From: Bacteroidaceae bacterium
Lineage (GTDB): Bacteria; Bacteroidota; Bacteroidia; Bacteroidales; Bacteroidaceae
Length of the DNA stretch: 55,090 nt
NCBI GenBank assembly: GCA_011959205.1
Contig: BLLV01000047.1
Location: forward strand, 1 to 55,090
Direction: 5' to 3'
In this document: positions 26,951 through 36,546 of the stretch, in pieces
Layout of the letters: every line of letters begins with the position of its first letter
Numbering within the stretch: the stretch's first letter is position 1
Position numbers and translations under genes: made by a program
The notes under the pieces: model-generated
What the model was told of the DNA's origin: nothing
The model's database searches: none
What the model saw: only the letters and a program-made list of their open reading frames with translations

Positions 26951-29317
26951 ATGAATAAACACATTTTATTTACAGTAGCTTCTTTCCTATTTTGCGTGCA
27001 AATGTCAGGAAGCGCGCCAGATGGCATTTACCACAAAGGATGGATAGACTTCAACAAGAACGGGAAAATGGATCTATATGAAAATCCTAAAGCCCCGCTG
27101 GAAGACAGGGTACAAGACCTGCTTTCACAAATGACACTAGAAGAAAAAACCTGTCAAATGGCCACCCTTTACGGTTCAGGACGTGTACTGAAAGATGCGT
27201 TGCCTCAAGACAATTGGAAAACAGAAGTATGGAAAGACGGAATAGGAAACATAGATGAAGAGCATAACGGATTAGGCACTTTCAAGTCCGAATATTCTTT
27301 TCCATACGCCAAACATGTGGATACCAAACACACCATCCAACGCTGGTTCGTAGAAGAAACACGTTTAGGCATCCCGGTAGATTTCACCAATGAAGGTATT
27401 CGCGGATTATGTCATGACCGGGCAACCTACTTCCCCGCCCAGTGCGGACAGGGTGCCACTTGGAACAAAAAATTAATAGCCCGTATCGGAGAAGTGGAAG
27501 CTAAAGAAGCGGTAGCATTAGGATATACCAACATCTATTCTCCCATCCTTGATATCGCCCAAGATCCTCGCTGGGGAAGATGTGTAGAAACATACGGAGA
27601 AGATCCTTATTTAGTAGGAGAATTAGGAAAACAAATGATTACCAGTCTGCAAAAATATAATCTGGTGGCTACTCCGAAACATTTTGCAGTTTATAGTATC
27701 CCGGTAGGCGGACGTGACGGAAAGACACGAACCGACCCACACGTAGCCCCACGCGAAATGCGTACCTTATATATAGAACCTTTCCGGATGGCATTTCAAG
27801 AAGCCGGAGCGCTGGGAGTAATGAGCTCTTATAATGACTATGATGGGGAACCCATTACGGGAAGCTACCATTTTCTGACCGAAATATTACGTCAAGAATG
27901 GGGATTTAAAGGATACGTAGTATCGGATAGTGAAGCTGTGGAATTTATCTCCAACAAGCATCAAGTAGCAGATACATACGAAGACGGAATAGCACAGGCG
28001 GTCAATGCCGGACTGAATATCCGTACCCATTTCACTCCGCCTGCCGATTTTATCTTGCCTCTTCGTAAAGCTGTTGATGATGGCAAAATCTCTCAGGAAA
28101 CTCTCGACAAACGGGTAGCTGAGATACTTCGTATCAAATTCTGGCTAGGGTTATTTGACAATCCCTATCGTGGCAATGGTAAACAGGCAGAACAAATAGT
28201 CCATAGCAAGGAACATCAAGCTGTATCATTGGAGGCTGCTCGTCAGTCACTGGTATTACTAAAAAATGAGAAACACCTGCTTCCTTTATCCAAATCTATC
28301 CGTTCCATTGCCGTTATCGGTCCCAATGCCGACGAACAGACTCAATTGATTTGCAGATACGGTCCGGCCAATGCTCCTATTAAAACCGTTTATCAAGGTA
28401 TAAAAGAACTGTTGCCTCATGCAGAAGTGATCTATAAAAAAGGATGTGACATCATAGACCCTCATTTCCCGGAAAGTGAAATCCTTGATTTCCAGAAAAC
28501 TGCGGAAGAAGTCCGATTAATGGAAGAAGCTATTCATGCAGCCAAACAAGCCGAGGTGACAGTCATGGTATTAGGAGGGAATGAACAGACCGTCAGGGAA
28601 GATCGTTCACGAACCAGCCTTAACCTTCCCGGACGACAGGAAGAACTTTTAAAAGCCGTTTGTGCAACCGGAAAACCGGTCATTCTAGTGATGCTCGACG
28701 GACGCGCTTCTTCTATAAACTACGCAGCAGCTCATGTACCTGCCATTTTACATGCTTGGTTTCCCGGAGAATTTTGCGGACAAGCTGTGGCCGAAGCTTT
28801 GTTCGGCGATTATAATCCGGGGGGAAGACTGGCAGTTACTTTTCCTAAATCAGTAGGGCAAATTCCTTTTGCCTTTCCCTTTAAACCGGGATCAGACGAA
28901 AGTTCCTCCACTTCCGTTTACGGAGCGTTATATCCTTTCGGGCATGGTTTAAGTTATACCACTTTTACTTATAGTGATTTGCATATATCACCATCGCACC
29001 AAGGAGTACAGGGAGATATCCATATAAGTTGTAAAATCAAAAATACAGGAAAAACAAAAGGAGATGAAGTAGTACAACTTTATTTACGGGATGAAATCAG
29101 CAGCGTCACCACTTATACCAAAGTATTACGCGGCTTTGAACGTATCAGTCTGGAAGCCGGAGAAGAACAAACTGTTCATTTCAGATTGCGTCCACAAGAT
29201 TTAGGATTATGGGACAAAAATATGAATTTCCGTGTGGAACCGGGTAGTTTTAAAGTAATGCTCGGGGCTTCTTCTACGGACATCAGATTACATGGCCAGT
29301 TCGAAATAGTTCCCTAG
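26951..29317 (+). CDS. GH3 beta-glycosidase
   Basis: The 788-aa protein has a signal peptide (MNKHILFTVASFLFCVQMSG). It then shows a short EF-hand-like loop (DFNKNGKMDLYE, about 33-44) and the GH3 barrel: IYSPILDIAQDPRWGRCVE, ATPKHFAVYS, and SDSEAVEF with nucleophile Asp about 326. The alpha/beta sandwich domain (VLGGNEQTVREDRS) and a C-terminal fibronectin-III-like domain follow. GH3 enzymes of this length act as beta-glucosidases or beta-xylosidases; the exact sugar is not clear. It is the only plus-strand gene in the PUL region, with its own promoter and a shared bidirectional terminator, so it can be controlled separately. Confidence 0.92.
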   Translation: MNKHILFTVASFLFCVQMSGSAPDGIYHKGWIDFNKNGKMDLYENPKAPLEDRVQDLLSQMTLEEKTCQMATLYGSGRVLKDALPQDNWKTEVWKDGIGNIDEEHNGLGTFKSEYSFPYAKHVDTKHTIQRWFVEETRLGIPVDFTNEGIRGLCHDRATYFPAQCGQGATWNKKLIARIGEVEAKEAVALGYTNIYSPILDIAQDPRWGRCVETYGEDPYLVGELGKQMITSLQKYNLVATPKHFAVYSIPVGGRDGKTRTDPHVAPREMRTLYIEPFRMAFQEAGALGVMSSYNDYDGEPITGSYHFLTEILRQEWGFKGYVVSDSEAVEFISNKHQVADTYEDGIAQAVNAGLNIRTHFTPPADFILPLRKAVDDGKISQETLDKRVAEILRIKFWLGLFDNPYRGNGKQAEQIVHSKEHQAVSLEAARQSLVLLKNEKHLLPLSKSIRSIAVIGPNADEQTQLICRYGPANAPIKTVYQGIKELLPHAEVIYKKGCDIIDPHFPESEILDFQKTAEEVRLMEEAIHAAKQAEVTVMVLGGNEQTVREDRSRTSLNLPGRQEELLKAVCATGKPVILVMLDGRASSINYAAAHVPAILHAWFPGEFCGQAVAEALFGDYNPGGRLAVTFPKSVGQIPFAFPFKPGSDESSSTSVYGALYPFGHGLSYTTFTYSDLHISPSHQGVQGDIHISCKIKNTGKTKGDEVVQLYLRDEISSVTTYTKVLRGFERISLEAGEEQTVHFRLRPQDLGLWDKNMNFRVEPGSFKVMLGASSTDIRLHGQFEIVP

Positions 29318-29387
29318 GCTCCCTGCCATTTTAACTCAATATGGAATAACAAGAATCTCCAGACTTCTATAAATACAATATTTCATT

Positions 29388-29450
29388 AAAACGTCGGTAA
29401 AGAATCTGTTCACATCTAGTTTATGTTCACAGATCCTTTACCGACGTTTT
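29388..29450. terminator. Bidirectional terminator between GH3 and GH92 fusion
   Basis: Two 22-nt arms (29388-29409 and 29429-29450, core AAAACGTCGGTAAAG) pair with one mismatch around a 19-nt loop, with A-run and T-run at the ends. It lies between convergent genes, so it can serve both. Confidence 0.85.
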
Positions 29451-29470
29451 GAACAACAATCTTTTAATCT

Positions 29471-32400
29471 CTATTTTGAAGATATAAATGAAGGAGGAAG
29501 TTCTTCTACACCCCATTTTTTGTTAGGCTTTGCCCCCAATTTCAACTCCAAAATCCCCCCCTTAATAAAGTCTTCATGATAAAACCAACATTTATTCCAC
29601 TTTTTCCCATTAAGGGAAGCATTTTGAATGTACATATTATCAGTTGAATTTCCTTTCGTTATGATTTGGAAAGTCTTTCCGGAATAATAACGATTGTCCA
29701 AATGAATAGTAACCTTATCAAAAAGCGGAGAAGTAATCTCATAAAAAGGCTTTTCCGCACAACCACCATCCACCTCAAACAGTCCGATTGCCATCAGAAC
29801 ACCTAAAGCCCCCATCTGTCCCTGATCCTCATCATCCCGATAGCCTCCATAGGGAGTCACATTGCTATAAGCAGCCTTTACTTTACGCACCCACTTCTGA
29901 GTAAGCCAAGGTGCTCCTGCATAACTAAACAAATGAGCCATTCCGGTCCCCGGCTGATTACCATAATCTGTCCAATTGCCTTCCTTTGTTTTATTAGAAC
30001 GGAAAAATCCATACGGCTCACTCTTTTCGAAATTGGCATTCAATCTCTTGATATACTGGCCGGCACCTCCATAAAGTTCTATCAGTCCTGCCATATCATG
30101 TGGAACATAATGTGAATAAATAGCAGAATTACTCTCGCAAAATCCTCCTTTTTCTGTCAATTCCAACGGATCAAAACAAGGTAACCAGTTGCCATCCTCT
30201 CCACGAGGTTGCATATAGCCACTTTCCGGATTCCAAAGATTACGATAATTCTTTGACCGCTTCATAAAAAACTCATAATCCTGTAATTTCCCCATTGTTT
30301 TCGCCATCTGTGCCAAGCACCAATCCTGATAGGCATATTCCAATGTCATGGAAGCTCCGGTAGTATGCATCCCTTCAACATCTTTCCGTCCGTCAGGCAC
30401 ATATCCCCGTTCCTCATAATATTTCATACCGCCGGAATGAGCAGTCTTGCCATGTTCATAACCGGCATGGTCGCGAATACCTCCCACAAAAGCATTCTTC
30501 CGCAAACCTTCATAGGCCAGTTCTGCATTGTAGTTGCGGATTCCTTTATTATAAGCCGAAGCAAAGAAAGAAGCAGCCGGATCACCAATCATCACATACG
30601 TATAATTTCCTCCTGATGGCCCCCGGGGAATCAGACCGCCATTTCGATACATATCTATCATTGTATTACAGAAATCATCCATGACTTCAGGATATGCCAT
30701 AGACCAAAGAATATCCAGTGACCAATGACTTCCCCACCATGCATCAAAATTATGATGATTATACAAAGGCTTTCCCTCATCTCCTAAAGGTATTTGCCGT
30801 ATGCGCGGAAAATCAGCAGTCATATCCATATAATGCCCGTCAGCGTCACTGACTACATGGCGTCCCAACAAGGCATGCCATAAATCTGTATAGAGTTTTA
30901 TCTGCTGTTCTCTACTGCCTCCTTCCACTTCTATTTTTCCAAGCCAATCATTCCATTCAGAAAAAGAAGACTGCTTTACTTGCTCAAAATCCCAGCCTGA
31001 CAATTCCGCCAACATATTCTTACGTGCCTGTTCTACACTGACATATGAAATCGCTACTTTCAGCATCACCTTTTCGTCTTTTTCTGTTTTAAACCGGACT
31101 GCCATACCCGCATTTTTACCTGATATTCTTTCCGGATTGCTATTAGATTCTATCCGGCCTTCGCGCCAAGATACAACCTTATCCATTGACTTGCTCAATT
31201 GTGCATAAAAATAGACAGGAGTATCTTTAGGACGACGTCCCGTACGTTCCATCATCTCCCATCCGGCTATTTCCTTATCACTTACTTTCCAAACCTCCGA
31301 ATAAGCTGTAGATCCATGTGCCAGAAACGCCCCCGTATCAAACAAAATATAACTGGCATCACTTTTCGGAAAAGTATAACAATGAAAGCCTACACGCATA
31401 GTAGAAGTCAACTCTGCTGTTATGTCATAATCTGTCAGTTTCACTTTATGATATCCTGGTTTAGCAATTTCTCCATCATGGGTAAAAGCCGATTGATAAG
31501 CATTCATACCCAAATGCCCTTTAAATTCTCCAACGGTAGGCATCACCGCCACACCGGACATCTGCCAATTATGAACATGACTAAAACAACGTATTTGTTT
31601 TGAGTCATACAGATAGCCCGATCCCCAAGAGTGCTCGGTATCCGTATCAGGGCTAAGGCTGACCATGCCAAACGGACGACATGCCGAACTGAAGAAAAAC
31701 CATCGGGAACGGTGACTGTCAACAAAAGGATTCACCAGATCAACATAATTCTTTTTAGTCCTCGCTTCATTAAACAACAAAGAACCAAAAGCAGGCTGAT
31801 CACGATCATAGCCTTCAGGACGAATCTGCTGAAGAACCTTTTCCGTATAAGGCATTTGCATCCCTTTCCGTATAACAAAATGATTGTAGGCCATCTCAAA
31901 AACCGGCATATATCTGCCCCTTCCTTTATCAGAAATCTCAGTCCAGTTGCTATATTTTCCTGTGACATCCTTCCACACAGCAAAGGGAACATTATAGCCC
32001 AAATTATATTTTGCAACATACTCAAACCCTTTCATCAGCCGGTTATCAAGAGCTGAATATAAATCATCACCTTGTTGCCAAGCTATTTCACAAACAGTTG
32101 CCAAAGCACCTATACCCAACATGCAATGCCCCTGATCACGACCACTCTCCTGTATCTGACCGGTATTCCCACTGATATAATGAGCTATTGTCCCGTTATC
32201 ATTGGCATGAAGATAAAAATCAACCGCCTTATCATACATTTCCTCATTATCCCATAAAATAGCGGCTGCCATATAAGCTTTGGTCACAATAGGTCCCCAA
32301 TTCCCGTTGGTATAAGGCTTACGATGATAAAAATTCTCCATTACAGGCAAGAACACTTCCCTTATCATTCTACTGATCTCATTAAACTGGATAACTGTCA

Positions 32401-32896
32401 TCTTTTTATAAGTATGACGCAGCATTTCAGTAGCATAAATAATCTTTGATCCTTCCAACCCCACCAACAAAGGGGCATCATTCGTTTCCGGAATTCTTTT
32501 AAGTGTTCCGGCATAACCTAATAACAACTCCAGAGATTTCTCGGCATGAGCCTTCTCGCCAGTCAAAACCCACATCAATGCATTCTGATAAATTGCGCTA
32601 AAGTCCTGCTCCATTTTCGATTTTGTATGACGAAACTCGCCATCTCTTGAAATGATTTCAAAAGGTCCGAAAGGCTGATAATCTGCCTGAGAGCAATGAT
32701 GACTTTTCAATAATTCAAAAGAGCCATAAGCAGGATATTCCTTATCAGCGATTTGAGCACGCATCCGCTCAATACTTTTTGTTGTATGTAATATTCCCGG
32801 ATGCACAAATTTCCGGGCTTGCATCTCAAGCCCTATACTCAAAAACAGACAAAAGAAACCCACTTTCAACAGGACTGATATTTTCAACTTTCTCAT
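29471..32896 (-). CDS. Alginate_lyase-like domain fused to GH92, PUL B
   Basis: A 1141-aa secreted fusion. After a signal peptide (about 1-27), residues about 30-375 form an alpha/alpha toroid of the Alginate_lyase (PF05426) type, with NGNWGPIVTKAYMAAA and QESGRDQGHCMLGIGALA. Residues about 383-1130 are GH92: VNPFVDSHRSRWFFFSS, HVHNWQMSG, NHHNFDAWWGSHWSLD, a probable acid Glu in CESNSAIYSHYVPHD (about 919) and the basic pair in YRDDEDQGQMGALG (about 1020). GH92 enzymes are calcium-dependent inverting alpha-mannosidases. The acid-Glu motif differs from the usual EGNxWQYTW, so the substrate may be atypical. The ATG overlaps the GH97 stop by 4 nt. Linking a uronate-lyase-type domain to a mannosidase suggests a polymer containing both sugars. 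Confidence 0.8.
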   Translation of the reverse strand: MRKLKISVLLKVGFFCLFLSIGLEMQARKFVHPGILHTTKSIERMRAQIADKEYPAYGSFELLKSHHCSQADYQPFGPFEIISRDGEFRHTKSKMEQDFSAIYQNALMWVLTGEKAHAEKSLELLLGYAGTLKRIPETNDAPLLVGLEGSKIIYATEMLRHTYKKMTVIQFNEISRMIREVFLPVMENFYHRKPYTNGNWGPIVTKAYMAAAILWDNEEMYDKAVDFYLHANDNGTIAHYISGNTGQIQESGRDQGHCMLGIGALATVCEIAWQQGDDLYSALDNRLMKGFEYVAKYNLGYNVPFAVWKDVTGKYSNWTEISDKGRGRYMPVFEMAYNHFVIRKGMQMPYTEKVLQQIRPEGYDRDQPAFGSLLFNEARTKKNYVDLVNPFVDSHRSRWFFFSSACRPFGMVSLSPDTDTEHSWGSGYLYDSKQIRCFSHVHNWQMSGVAVMPTVGEFKGHLGMNAYQSAFTHDGEIAKPGYHKVKLTDYDITAELTSTMRVGFHCYTFPKSDASYILFDTGAFLAHGSTAYSEVWKVSDKEIAGWEMMERTGRRPKDTPVYFYAQLSKSMDKVVSWREGRIESNSNPERISGKNAGMAVRFKTEKDEKVMLKVAISYVSVEQARKNMLAELSGWDFEQVKQSSFSEWNDWLGKIEVEGGSREQQIKLYTDLWHALLGRHVVSDADGHYMDMTADFPRIRQIPLGDEGKPLYNHHNFDAWWGSHWSLDILWSMAYPEVMDDFCNTMIDMYRNGGLIPRGPSGGNYTYVMIGDPAASFFASAYNKGIRNYNAELAYEGLRKNAFVGGIRDHAGYEHGKTAHSGGMKYYEERGYVPDGRKDVEGMHTTGASMTLEYAYQDWCLAQMAKTMGKLQDYEFFMKRSKNYRNLWNPESGYMQPRGEDGNWLPCFDPLELTEKGGFCESNSAIYSHYVPHDMAGLIELYGGAGQYIKRLNANFEKSEPYGFFRSNKTKEGNWTDYGNQPGTGMAHLFSYAGAPWLTQKWVRKVKAAYSNVTPYGGYRDDEDQGQMGALGVLMAIGLFEVDGGCAEKPFYEITSPLFDKVTIHLDNRYYSGKTFQIITKGNSTDNMYIQNASLNGKKWNKCWFYHEDFIKGGILELKLGAKPNKKWGVEELPPSFISSK

Positions 32897-34827
32897 AACC
32901 GTTGCTGCTTATAATTTTTGACAGATTTTATATTTCCATCGTGAGGAACTAAACGAACTGCAGAACCTCCGGATGCTTTCAAACAAAAGTTTAATCTCGT
33001 CTTGTTGCTCACACGATAAGTAGAAACCCTGACTTTAGTACGTGTTTTCACTGATTTATCCCCATCCGTATAAATTTCCGCTATGTAGTTCTTTCCTTCG
33101 GGCAAAAAATCCAGGTTTACAGATAAAGCACGCGCCTCATTGTTTGTTATCGAACCGATAAACCATTCCTCTCCTTTACGACGGGCTATAGTAATAAATT
33201 CACCGACCTCCCCTTGCAACACTTTTGTATCATCCCATGTAGTATATACATCATCAAAGAATTTCAACTCGGGTTCGTCTTGAGCATCCGATGGCTTATC
33301 ATACCAATACATATATTGCAACGGACTATAATAAACTGCCGCCAAAGCCAACTGATGCGCAGGAGTGGTCTGGATAGATTTAGAACGAGGAACACCATAA
33401 CCATCCTTGTCTGCATTCAAGCGACCGAAATCCTGACGATAGTAACAAATGGTATAATCTGCCGCCCCAGCTATAAACCGGGTAAAGGGAAGAGTCGCAT
33501 TATGTGTTGCATCAGGAAATTCCTCATTACCGCGGATACCTTCCTGGGTCATCAGATTAGGATAGGTACGACTGAACCCTGTAGGACGGTACTCATCATG
33601 TATATCAACCATCAAGCCATAATCAGCACATTTCTTGACCGCTTCATGCATCCATTTAGTCCATACTTGTGATCCCACCTGTACGAAACCGAATTTAATA
33701 CCAGCTATTCCCCAAGACTTATACAACGGAAGAATCTCATCCAACTGCTGTTGTAATGCACGTTGATTGACATATAGAATAACTCCTATACCCCGTTCTT
33801 TAGCGTAAGCTACCACCTCTTTCAGGTTCAAAGCATTTATATCCGGATTTCTACGAGGGTCTAATGTCACTGTAGTAGCATCAGAAGCCTTGTCATATTC
33901 AAATCCATACCATCCCGCATCAAAATGAATATATTGCAGATTGCGTTTCACGGCAAAATCCACCAAAGCTTTTCCTCCTTCTGTAGTTAATGTCACTTCA
34001 CGCATCACTTTTCCGGGTTTTATCCATGAAGTATCTTTTATTTTACAAGAGGGATTCAAATTCAGAATCAGATCATTATGTTCCAATATTTGTCCCGGTT
34101 TATCAGCACACATAATCACCCTCCAAGGAGTATGGTAAGGAGCAATGTCCTCTATGGGACCATACATAGCAGACTGAATCGTATTCTTTTTTTCCGTCGA
34201 TAATTTGAATTTAGTACGCACATAGTCTACCACCTGCGCTTCAGCCAGACATACGTAAGGACCTTCAGGCAATGTCAAAAGCAACGGACGGTCTGATTCA
34301 CCGAGCCATCCTTCCAATGGGAGATATTCATAAGGAGTCTGAGCCCTGGATGTGAAGTAAGCCTTTGCTCCTTCCGGTAAAGTATATTCAGTAAATTCAT
34401 CTGTGATCTTCAAATATTGTCCGCCGGGAAACCGATAACGGAATGCAACCCCTTCATTGTACGCTCGTACATCCAAGACCAACTTATCACGAGAATTCTG
34501 ACGATTAATGACTACCGACCAAGCTTTATACTGATCTTTTATGGTACTGCGTTCTCCATACACAGGATACCAGACAGTATCCTGTTCGGCTGTTGTCATG
34601 TCACCTAATGACAAATGATCACGCCATATAGCATTAGTCTTAATACCCAATAAAGATGGTTTTATTGTTTCTTTAGCATTCCAATTCAAAAAATAATGCA
34701 AGTTTCCACCCTCATCACTTAAAGTAAACTGATACTTTCCATCCGGCGAGGACATCTTTATCTCTTTTGCCTGAAGGATGGATAAAGAAAATACCACCCA
34801 TAATCCTAATATACATAATATTCTCAT
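32893..34827 (-). CDS. GH97 glycosidase, inverting-like signature, PUL B
   Basis: The 644-aa protein has a signal peptide (MRILCILGLWVVFSLSILQA). It has the full GH97 layout: N-sandwich, barrel with TSWIKPGKVMREV, then C-sheet. At the position where the PUL A paralogue has IDFMDRDD it reads KFGFVQVGSQ, so the retaining nucleophile Asp is missing. It carries instead a Glu in IHDEYRPTGFSRTYPNLM and the pair QEGIRGNEE. This resembles the inverting, SusB-like group or a diverged subgroup; alpha-glucosidase-like action is possible but not shown. It is tightly packed, with 4-nt spacing from the GH-N gene upstream and a 4-nt overlap with the GH92 fusion. Confidence 0.85.
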   Translation of the reverse strand: MRILCILGLWVVFSLSILQAKEIKMSSPDGKYQFTLSDEGGNLHYFLNWNAKETIKPSLLGIKTNAIWRDHLSLGDMTTAEQDTVWYPVYGERSTIKDQYKAWSVVINRQNSRDKLVLDVRAYNEGVAFRYRFPGGQYLKITDEFTEYTLPEGAKAYFTSRAQTPYEYLPLEGWLGESDRPLLLTLPEGPYVCLAEAQVVDYVRTKFKLSTEKKNTIQSAMYGPIEDIAPYHTPWRVIMCADKPGQILEHNDLILNLNPSCKIKDTSWIKPGKVMREVTLTTEGGKALVDFAVKRNLQYIHFDAGWYGFEYDKASDATTVTLDPRRNPDINALNLKEVVAYAKERGIGVILYVNQRALQQQLDEILPLYKSWGIAGIKFGFVQVGSQVWTKWMHEAVKKCADYGLMVDIHDEYRPTGFSRTYPNLMTQEGIRGNEEFPDATHNATLPFTRFIAGAADYTICYYRQDFGRLNADKDGYGVPRSKSIQTTPAHQLALAAVYYSPLQYMYWYDKPSDAQDEPELKFFDDVYTTWDDTKVLQGEVGEFITIARRKGEEWFIGSITNNEARALSVNLDFLPEGKNYIAEIYTDGDKSVKTRTKVRVSTYRVSNKTRLNFCLKASGGSAVRLVPHDGNIKSVKNYKQQRL

Positions 34828-34831
34828 AATT

Positions 34832-36337
34832 TTATTCTTTTATAAATCGCACCTGTTTTACATACTCATTCATTTTCACCAGATCATTCTCTCCATCAAT
34901 CATATTACCAAAATAACTCACTTTATCAAACGTTATATTGGAGACATCATGCGCTTCATTAACACCTTGAAGTAAAATAGTTCCTCGTTCATTACAAGAA
35001 ACAGTTTGTCCACCATACGTACAGATGTTCTTGAAGGTAACATTATGAATAAATGGGCCATTAGATGGTACAACCACAAACTCCCCATAACCACGGCTAC
35101 CTATTCCACGTCTTCCAGGCCCCACTTTAACATTATTAGGGGTAGGTTGTTTAATAGGACGAGTCCCCACTAAGTTCAATGCCGGAGTTAATTTTATCAG
35201 ATTATAAGGGACTTCACCATTGATTCTTATATTTTCAAAAGTTAAGTTTTCCATAGCCATTTCTCCTGTCGGATGCAGCCAAAATATTTGTACCTGATTA
35301 CGATTGGGGAAATGAATTACATCAATATTGCGTGCTGTAAAATTCCGAATTGCAGGACAACTGCTTTCCGTAGCAATTCTAAATACATTAGCAAAATCTA
35401 CCCAAAACACACAATCTTCCACCAGCATATTTTCTACAGATTTTGAATTTTTCTCTCCTGCAGCCCGAGTTATTCCTTTAGGAGAAATCGCATCATCATC
35501 TGTACGAAAGAAACAATTACGCACTGTTATATTACTCGAATTGCATGGATCCACACCATCATCATTGCCGACCCTTGAACCCGCCAAACGAACATGATCA
35601 ATTAATACCCGGTCACAATTTTGAGGAACAATAGTCCACCAAAAAGCACCTTTCAATATCACATCTTTCATCACAAAGTTATTACAATTCTTCGCATTAA
35701 TCATATAGTCGGTAGGCCCGGCATTATGTTCCCAATCAGAACAATCCAAAATACCTCTACCGCAAATAGTAATATTATCTCCAGTCGCTTCCACACCCGC
35801 ATTCACAATTGCACCTCCAGCCAAATAAAGGGTCTGGTTACTACTCAATTTTATTAACCCATTCTCTGGATTATGTTCCCCCGGACCAAAATAAATAACA
35901 TTCGGATTATCTTTAGAAGGAATATCTTTTTCTATCTCATTAGTAAATAACAGTAAAGGACTATTGCAACCATCTGGCTCAAAAGAAATGTCACAAGGTT
36001 TATCCAATTGAAACGTTGCTACATCCTCTGAAACAGAAGGTTGAATATCATACCTATCCGGCAATATATTCAACTTCTTCAAAGACAACTTACTCCTTAT
36101 CTTCACAGTTACTGTTCCAGAAAAGTCAAAATATGCTATTGAATACTTCTTATCATGGTGTTGAGTTTGTGCCATATAAACAGGTACTGAAATACCATCT
36201 ACCTCTACCACATAATCCATAGATAAGCTTTCTCCTTCCGGAACTGAATAACTTATTATTTTAGCATCAACTGTCATTATAGACAATGTTATTAATAAAA
36301 GTGTATATACCACTCTTTTCAATGAAACTTTCATCAT
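34832..36337 (-). CDS. Clan GH-N beta-helix glycosidase (GH28/GH49-like), PUL B
   Basis: About 501 aa from the MM start at 36337 (MMKVSLKRVVYTLLLITLSI), which gives a clean signal peptide; the frame extends to 36364. It shares the N-terminal beta-sandwich (AYFDFSGTVTVKIRSKLSL) with the PUL A enzyme, then a beta-helix. Catalytic-type motifs are GNDDGVDPCNSSNI and RTDDDAISPKG, which match the GH28 NTDG and GDD positions better than the PUL A copy. It is the first enzyme gene after the SusCD terminator (36486-36518) and starts a tight three-gene unit with GH97 and the GH92 fusion. Substrate is unknown; an endo- or exo-galacturonidase is only one option. Confidence 0.75.
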   Translation of the reverse strand: MMKVSLKRVVYTLLLITLSIMTVDAKIISYSVPEGESLSMDYVVEVDGISVPVYMAQTQHHDKKYSIAYFDFSGTVTVKIRSKLSLKKLNILPDRYDIQPSVSEDVATFQLDKPCDISFEPDGCNSPLLLFTNEIEKDIPSKDNPNVIYFGPGEHNPENGLIKLSSNQTLYLAGGAIVNAGVEATGDNITICGRGILDCSDWEHNAGPTDYMINAKNCNNFVMKDVILKGAFWWTIVPQNCDRVLIDHVRLAGSRVGNDDGVDPCNSSNITVRNCFFRTDDDAISPKGITRAAGEKNSKSVENMLVEDCVFWVDFANVFRIATESSCPAIRNFTARNIDVIHFPNRNQVQIFWLHPTGEMAMENLTFENIRINGEVPYNLIKLTPALNLVGTRPIKQPTPNNVKVGPGRRGIGSRGYGEFVVVPSNGPFIHNVTFKNICTYGGQTVSCNERGTILLQGVNEAHDVSNITFDKVSYFGNMIDGENDLVKMNEYVKQVRFIKE

Positions 36338-36485
36338 AATTCCTTGTTCATTTAAAATTAGCAAACTATTATTATTTTAATCATTCTCTCTTAAATAGAA
36401 AACGAACATATACTTACTTTTACTCAATGCAAAAAACAGATATTCATTATCCACACATTTAAAAGTACAAGTATTATTACTCAAA

Positions 36486-36518
36486 AGGGAACTATTTTCC
36501 TAATAAAAACAGTTCCCT
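36486..36518 (-). terminator. Intrinsic terminator after SusCD (PUL B)
   Basis: A hairpin with perfect 8-bp arms, AGGGAACT (36486-36493) and AGTTCCCT (36511-36518), lies 29 nt past the SusD stop. Minus-strand transcripts then meet TTTTGAG. It mirrors the terminator after SusCD in PUL A. Confidence 0.6.
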
Positions 36519-36546
36519 AAAAAAGCATTCATATACCAGAATTATA

